In this document: one piece after another, positions 5,411-9,550 of the stretch
How positions within the stretch are numbered: the first letter of the stretch is position 1
Layout of the letters: each line of letters begins with the position of its first letter
NCBI GenBank assembly: GCA_017694145.1
Contig: JADINF010000062.1
Location: forward strand, 1 to 9,550
From: Candidatus Stercoripulliclostridium pullicola
GTDB taxonomy: Bacteria > Bacillota > Clostridia > Christensenellales > DTU072
Reading direction: 5' to 3'
Length of the DNA: 9,550 bases
The notes under the pieces: model-generated
The model's database searches: none
What the model was told of the DNA's origin: nothing
Seen by the model: only the letters and a program-made list of their open reading frames with translations
Translations under genes and position numbers: made by a program

Positions 5411-6055
5411 TCACTCGGACATTTCTTCGTCTTCGGAGCACGTCCCCGCGAAACAAAGCCTGCCTATACTTATTTCGTAAGCGGTACGGGTTTCCTGCTC
5501 TCCGCTTTCGAGCACTTTTTGATACTCCCTGCTCTGTATCCTTCCGCTCAGACTGATTTTGTCGCCCACTTCGAGTTTTGCGGCAAACCTCGCGTTCCTT
5601 CCCCACGCTATACAGGGTATGTAATCCGACTTGTTATACGCCCTGTTCACGGCGACAAGCACGTCCGCTATTTCGCGTTTGAACGGCGTCGTGCGGAATA
5701 CCGGGGGCTTGCACACGTAACCGGTGAGCTCTATGCGGTTAGTATTGAGCGCGTACTCGTCGTCCGTTATCTCGCGCACGAATACAGTTAGCATAAGTTT
5801 GGATTTGCCGTCTATCAGCTTGTTATAACTGCGGAATTGCCCCTCTATGCTTACCTGACTTCCGTCTTCGAAGCCGCCCTCGTCAAGTAATCTTTCGGAT
5901 ACCGTTACCGGTATTATGTCTTTCTGCGACGATAATCTTTCCACTTCCACGTGGGTTTCGTAAAACCCTTCTCCGAATACGCTGTGCGAGTACTTCGGCT
6001 CGCCCGTTATTTTTCCGGTCAGATACACTATGTTGTTGTTCATCAGATTGTCCAT
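5411..6055 (-). CDS. Tandem OB-fold single-stranded DNA-binding-type protein
   Basis: This 214-residue protein has two OB-like halves. The first spans about 6-96 (NIVYLTGKITGEPKYSHSVF...VSIEGQFRSYNK...LTVFVREI). The second spans about 106-200 (NRIELTGYVCKPPVFRTTPF...VAVNRAYNKSDYIPCIAWGRNARF...LSGRIQSREYQ) and is clearly SSB-like, with the aromatic and basic residues of the strand-binding face. This resembles a clostridial SSB-like family of about 220 residues, distinct from the usual one-OB Ssb. The C-terminus is acidic (CSEDEEMSE) but lacks the Asp-x-Pro-Phe tip that recruits partners to canonical SSB. It is therefore more likely an accessory paralogue than the main replication SSB; this is inference. 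The ATG at 6055 has GGGAG about 9 nt upstream; a second Met at codon 5 is possible. It follows the deacetylase by 21 nt. Confidence 0.85.
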   Translation of the reverse strand: MDNLMNNNIVYLTGKITGEPKYSHSVFGEGFYETHVEVERLSSQKDIIPVTVSERLLDEGGFEDGSQVSIEGQFRSYNKLIDGKSKLMLTVFVREITDDEYALNTNRIELTGYVCKPPVFRTTPFKREIADVLVAVNRAYNKSDYIPCIAWGRNARFAAKLEVGDKISLSGRIQSREYQKVLESGEQETRTAYEISIGRLCFAGTCSEDEEMSE

Positions 6056-6076
6056 TCGTTTTACTCCCGTGATTCG

Positions 6077-6835
6077 TTATTGATTTTTGATTTGTTTGCC
6101 GCTAGCGTCTATCGTATATCCGTCTTTATACACCAGTTCGTCCAGCCTCACCGCGCTCATGCCTTTGTTTTTTATCGCAAGCAGTATCAGCGGTAAAGCA
6201 TCCGTTATGTGTTCGGAATTGTTATGGCAAAGCACAATTGCGCCTTTATCCAGTTTATTTACCACGTTTTCGGCTATCTCCGCAGCGCTTATGCCCTTCC
6301 AGTCAAGGCTGTCGGCGCTCCATTGTATACATTGCATACCGCGCGCTCCGAGTGCGTTTATCAGTTTATTGTCGTATTCGCCGAACGGCGCGCGGTAGTA
6401 AGCGGGTTTATAACCCACAAGCGCTTCGATCTTATCGGCGGTAACGTCGATCTCGCTGCTCATAACGGTATCGTTAAGTTCGTTCAAATGCTTGTGGTTG
6501 TCGCTGTGATTCCCTATGAGGTGCCCGCGTTCGTTTATTTCCTTGACAAGTTCGGGATATTCGTCCACCCATATCCCCGTAAGAAAGAACGTTCCTTTGA
6601 AGCCGTATTCTTCGAGAATATCCATTATCTTAGTAGTCTTGTCCGCGCCCCAAGACGCATCGAACGTCAACGCTACTTTATTCTCCTCGGTTTCCACCGA
6701 ATAGACCGGCACCAATCTTTTCGTCGCCGCTGCTTCCGACGCGGCTCCCGCGCTTATAAGCGCAACCGCCGCAATAAGCACGAGCACGGACGCTATCACG
6801 GCTACAGCCGTGCGCTTTCTCATAACGAGGAACAT
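6077..6835 (-). CDS. Membrane-anchored polysaccharide deacetylase (NodB domain, PdaB-like)
   Basis: This 252-residue protein has a basic N-terminus (RKR at 6-8), then a hydrophobic segment at about 9-30 that acts as a signal anchor or signal peptide. The NodB-type deacetylase domain covers about 50-235. Motifs are LTFDASWG (56-63), NHSDNH (109-114, giving the metal-binding H-x3-H of H110 and H114), YYRAPFGEYD (146-155), SADSLDWKG (173-181) and VLCHNN (201-206, with H204 as the likely catalytic base). The usual TFDDG has become TFDASWG, so the second Asp is missing, as in the sporulation deacetylase PdaB, while the His pair is kept. It should act outside the membrane on N-acetylated glycans, probably peptidoglycan; a sporulation role is possible but unproven. 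GGAGG 7 nt before the ATG at 6835 fixes the start over the Met at codon 5. Confidence 0.88.
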   Translation of the reverse strand: MFLVMRKRTAVAVIASVLVLIAAVALISAGAASEAAATKRLVPVYSVETEENKVALTFDASWGADKTTKIMDILEEYGFKGTFFLTGIWVDEYPELVKEINERGHLIGNHSDNHKHLNELNDTVMSSEIDVTADKIEALVGYKPAYYRAPFGEYDNKLINALGARGMQCIQWSADSLDWKGISAAEIAENVVNKLDKGAIVLCHNNSEHITDALPLILLAIKNKGMSAVRLDELVYKDGYTIDASGKQIKNQ

Positions 6836-6842
6836 TTCTTTA

Positions 6843-6847
6843 CCTCC
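6843..6847 (-). promoter_or_regulatory. Shine-Dalgarno of the deacetylase gene
   Basis: GGAGG lies 7 nt before the ATG at 6835, an ideal distance. It supports the first Met over the in-frame Met four codons later. It contrasts with the downstream genes yggS, sepF and lspA, which lack such a signal. Confidence 0.8.
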
Positions 6848-6913
6848 ATATTAACGTTTTAGCTTTGTCGAATTCCGACGATTATTCGGGGAATAGAACT
6901 TAATTTACCTAAC

Positions 6914-6946
6914 AAAAAAAGCATATCCCTTTGCCATAGGATATGC
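6914..6946 (-). terminator. Intrinsic terminator of the large repeat-protein gene
   Basis: On the minus strand GCATATCC (6928... stem partner of) and GGATATGC form an 8-bp stem (plus-strand arms 6921-6928 and 6939-6946) with a 10-nt loop. A run of seven U (6920-6914) follows directly. It lies 30 nt after the stop codon at 6976 and separates the surface-protein gene from the deacetylase gene. The remaining part of this 140-nt gap (6836-6913) has only the deacetylase ribosome-binding site. I could not pick out a convincing promoter there. Confidence 0.9.
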
Positions 6947-6975
6947 CGTCCCGAATGTGTTTATGACTCATGTAT

Positions 6976-9550
6976 TTATTCGAAATATTCGGCTAATTCG
7001 CTCCAGTATTCGGACGTCTTATAACTCTCGGAGAGCCCGCCCGCACGGATATACAGCCGTCCGCTTCCGCTTGCGGCGCCGTCGGCTATGTCTATAGGGA
7101 TCCCTCCCGCAACGGTCACGGTCGAAGTATTGAGCCACACGGTCAGGTTAGCGGAGCCGTCCCAATCCACTGCGGCGTTACCCAAATAAGTAAGTTTATG
7201 GAAATGATACGTGGCGATCGAAGCGCAGCCGTAAAATGCGTACGCCCCGACGCTTGTCACGGAAGAATTCGAAGCGTCGAAATCGGCGACTCCGTTAAGC
7301 ACCGAAGCGGAATTGGAATAATATATCGCCGAAAGCGCGGTACAGCCGTAGAAAGCGTAATCGCCTATCGTCGCGAGATTGCCGCCGTAGCTTACGCGGA
7401 TAAGAGTATCAGCACCCGCGAATGCGAAAGGCAATATCGTCGTACATTGCGACTTGATGCGATATTCGGTGGCGGCGTTGCCCGCAGGATAGGCTATAAG
7501 ATTGTATTTGTTAGAAGTGACAACGCCGTAAAGAGCACCTTGTTCGTCGTTTATAAATGAAGAATTATTCTCGCTTACGCCTATGTATTCGAGCGACGCG
7601 CACCCTAAAAACACGCCCTTTCCTACCGACTCAACGTTGCCGAGATAAACGTATCTGACGTTACTGAGTCCGTACAGCGCGTAATCGTCGAGTATTCTTA
7701 CATTCCCGAGAGTAATGCCGAGCACGTCCGCGCCTTTTACGGCGAACGCATAAGGCGCGACATACGATATGATACGTCCCGAATAAGATTGCATCATATT
7801 TACGTACTCCGAATTCCCGACGTATGCGTACAAACCGTAGGAAGCGTCCTCGCGCTTATACAAGATACAGTTGTCGATTTGTTTTATGCCGTTGAGAAGC
7901 ATCTGCTTGTCCTCTTCGGCGTTACCGTTTACGGATACGATGACGAAATTGTAATCGATATCAACGTCTACGAAGGTACCGTCCGGATAATCGCGCAAAA
8001 CGCGTTCCACGGCGCGTTGAGTTATGGCGGTAACTTTCATAAGTGATTTAACTTCTATCACGTAAAAATCGTGCCCGTATTCCGAAGTCGCCGTAAATAC
8101 TCCGTCGACGTAACTTAATATGGAATTGAATTTGTTCCCGCCGAAAAGTTCTCTTATCTGATAACTTTCGCGGTAATATTTAAGGAAAATACCGGCGGAT
8201 GCGAAGCTGTCGCGGTTGCGCTCGTAGAGCGAATCGAGCGTGAATCCCGCGGGAGAAGTTACGACGAATTCCGCGGTAAGCGTGACGTTTGCCGGAGGCA
8301 TCGTGAACGTATCCGAGACGGCATACGAAGAATCGGGAGTAGACAGAGTTATGCTTTTCAACTCATAGCCTTCGGAAGCGACCACGGTGATTGGCACGAC
8401 GGTGCCCGCGTAGACGGCGTTGTAGCGAGGAACGGTAATGTATCCGCCTTTTACGTTCGCGATCGAGATGGAAGAATAATATGTAGAATTGCTGACTTTA
8501 TCGTATTTCCCCGCGTCGTACGAAATGCTGACGTCGCCCGCATACTCTGCGGTAAGGATAAATACGCCCGACTCGTCGAGCGCGCCGCTGTAACCGCCGC
8601 CGGTGGTGACCGTAAGCTCTATCGAACCGTAATTGTAATCGCCGCGCGTCGTGGCTATGAACTGTACCGCTTCGCCTACCGCGATCTCGGTAACGCTCGG
8701 ATATACGGAAATATTATATTCGTCTATACACCCTACTTTATATACCCGCTCGAATTCCGCGATAACGGTAACGTCGCTGTCGGGCATTACGAATTCCTCG
8801 TCAACCGCTACGGTGACGGGAACTCCCGCCGAAATATAACTTATTTTAAGACTGCCCGATTTAAGACGGTATCCCTCGTCGGGGGTAACGGTGGCATAAA
8901 CGGTTTCGCCGTAGCGCGCTGTCGCATTATGGAAAGAGACCGTGCCGCCTTCGAATTCTTCCGCTTTCAAAGCAAAAGACACATTGCTGACCGCACGAGT
9001 GGAAACGCAAATAAACACGTTAGCCTTAGGCATGACGAAGCTGTAGTCGTCGAGTTCGAGGACGGAAACGGGATTTTCGTCCTCGCCGAGTATTTTAAGC
9101 TGCACGGAAGATATAAAATATCCCGCGTCCGGCGTAATGTCGAAAGCTATCAGATCGCCTTCGTAAGCGTTGTTTGCGGAAAGCGTTCCCTGAAAATTCA
9201 TGTCGCCCGAAAAAGCCACGTAATAGCCGCGCTTCACGAATTCCGCTACGACGACGGTATCCTCGGAGGGCATTATAAAAGTATCGCCTTCTATATAAGA
9301 GCCGTTGACGCTCACGGAACCGATCTCGTAGCCGGTGAGCGGATTGAGCAATAAAGTGACTTCTTCTCCCGCCGCGTAAGAATATCTGTCGTCGTCGGTG
9401 GCTATCACTCCGTCGGAAGCGCTCAAAGTAAGCTTATACAGATCGTCGTCATCGTCTATATCCGCGAATACGGCTTCGAGCGTAACGTCGTTGTCCGGCA
9501 TGATGAAACCGCCGTCGTCGAGAATAACTCCGTCCGCCCTGAGACTGACG
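6976..9550 (-). CDS. Large mosaic surface protein: InlB-B-like repeats plus BspA-type LRR (5' end outside window)
   Basis: The frame is open from the window edge to TAA at 6976, about 858 residues. The Met at 9501 is internal to a repeat, so the true start is beyond 9550. Repeats of 60-80 residues, each ending (F-x-MP-x3-V-T-x2-A-x-F)-like, end near 9466, 9238, 8992, 8752 and 8266. They resemble the divergent InlB B-repeat family (ΦGetV-x-aTP-x-eGY core). An Ig-like stretch (about 8742-8452) interrupts them. An unassigned region (about 8244-7867) follows, then a BspA-type LRR_5 domain (about 7866-6988) with units such as IGDYAFYGC, VGAYAFYGC and YPAGNAATEY. The C-terminus ends in the LRR cap, with no LPxTG motif, transmembrane helix or SLH domain. 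An extracellular adhesin or surface-display role is the usual expectation, but no ligand can be inferred. A terminator follows. Confidence 0.88.
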   Translation of the reverse strand, partial: VSLRADGVILDDGGFIMPDNDVTLEAVFADIDDDDDLYKLTLSASDGVIATDDDRYSYAAGEEVTLLLNPLTGYEIGSVSVNGSYIEGDTFIMPSEDTVVVAEFVKRGYYVAFSGDMNFQGTLSANNAYEGDLIAFDITPDAGYFISSVQLKILGEDENPVSVLELDDYSFVMPKANVFICVSTRAVSNVSFALKAEEFEGGTVSFHNATARYGETVYATVTPDEGYRLKSGSLKISYISAGVPVTVAVDEEFVMPDSDVTVIAEFERVYKVGCIDEYNISVYPSVTEIAVGEAVQFIATTRGDYNYGSIELTVTTGGGYSGALDESGVFILTAEYAGDVSISYDAGKYDKVSNSTYYSSISIANVKGGYITVPRYNAVYAGTVVPITVVASEGYELKSITLSTPDSSYAVSDTFTMPPANVTLTAEFVVTSPAGFTLDSLYERNRDSFASAGIFLKYYRESYQIRELFGGNKFNSILSYVDGVFTATSEYGHDFYVIEVKSLMKVTAITQRAVERVLRDYPDGTFVDVDIDYNFVIVSVNGNAEEDKQMLLNGIKQIDNCILYKREDASYGLYAYVGNSEYVNMMQSYSGRIISYVAPYAFAVKGADVLGITLGNVRILDDYALYGLSNVRYVYLGNVESVGKGVFLGCASLEYIGVSENNSSFINDEQGALYGVVTSNKYNLIAYPAGNAATEYRIKSQCTTILPFAFAGADTLIRVSYGGNLATIGDYAFYGCTALSAIYYSNSASVLNGVADFDASNSSVTSVGAYAFYGCASIATYHFHKLTYLGNAAVDWDGSANLTVWLNTSTVTVAGGIPIDIADGAASGSGRLYIRAGGLSESYKTSEYWSELAEYFE

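Noticed and set aside
9499..9501. ATG at 9501 as the start of the large surface protein
   Set aside because: This Met is the conserved Met-Pro of a repeat end, and the frame stays open upstream to the window edge with matching repeat sequence (DDGGFIMPDNDV). The gene is simply truncated by the window.
1..9550. CRISPR, transposon, tRNA/rRNA, toxin-antitoxin or defence genes
   Set aside because: No regularly spaced direct repeats, transposase motifs, structural RNA signatures or small paired genes were seen. The intergenic gaps are all short and explained.

Overview
The window is a single co-directional block: every supported gene lies on the minus strand, so transcription runs from the 9550 end towards position 1. 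Gene content and order (SepF, a YlmE/YggS-type PLP protein, LspA followed by an RluD-type synthase, then RimP-NusA-YlxR-YlxQ-IF2) indicate a Bacillota genome. A tandem-OB SSB-like protein, a PdaB-like deacetylase and a BspA-type leucine-rich-repeat surface protein suggest an uncultured, probably gut-associated member of the Clostridia. That placement is inferred from family resemblance, not from a database search.

Reading in the direction of transcription: (1) 9550-6976 is the C-terminal part of a very large exported-type protein with InlB-B-like repeats, one Ig-like stretch, an unassigned region and a BspA-type LRR domain. It is closed by a good intrinsic terminator at 6914-6946. (2) 6835-5411 holds a membrane-anchored polysaccharide deacetylase and a tandem-OB single-strand-binding-type protein, 21 nt apart. 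(3) 5365-2719 holds yggS/ylmE, sepF, lspA and rluD. This looks like a shortened version of the classical ylmDEFGH-divIVA-ileS-lspA-rluD region, with the middle genes missing. (4) 2610-1 is the transcription/translation operon rimP-nusA-ylxR-ylxQ-infB, with infB running off the window.

The most interesting non-coding signal is a set of three promoter-like elements sharing TTGCA(A/T)-N17-TAnnnT. Two of them, in front of yggS and lspA, have the -10 hexamer exactly 6 nt before the ATG and no usable Shine-Dalgarno. The predicted +1 is therefore the A of the start codon, which implies leaderless mRNAs. The third lies at the end of rluD and would drive rimP-nusA-infB with an ~80-nt leader carrying a perfect 12-bp hairpin with no U-tract.

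I see no CRISPR array, mobile element, tRNA, rRNA or defence system. No stretch longer than about 140 bases lacks a gene. Apart from the promoter and leader architecture, the condensed synteny and the mosaic surface protein, the window is ordinary core genome, and I did not find a convincing new multi-gene system.
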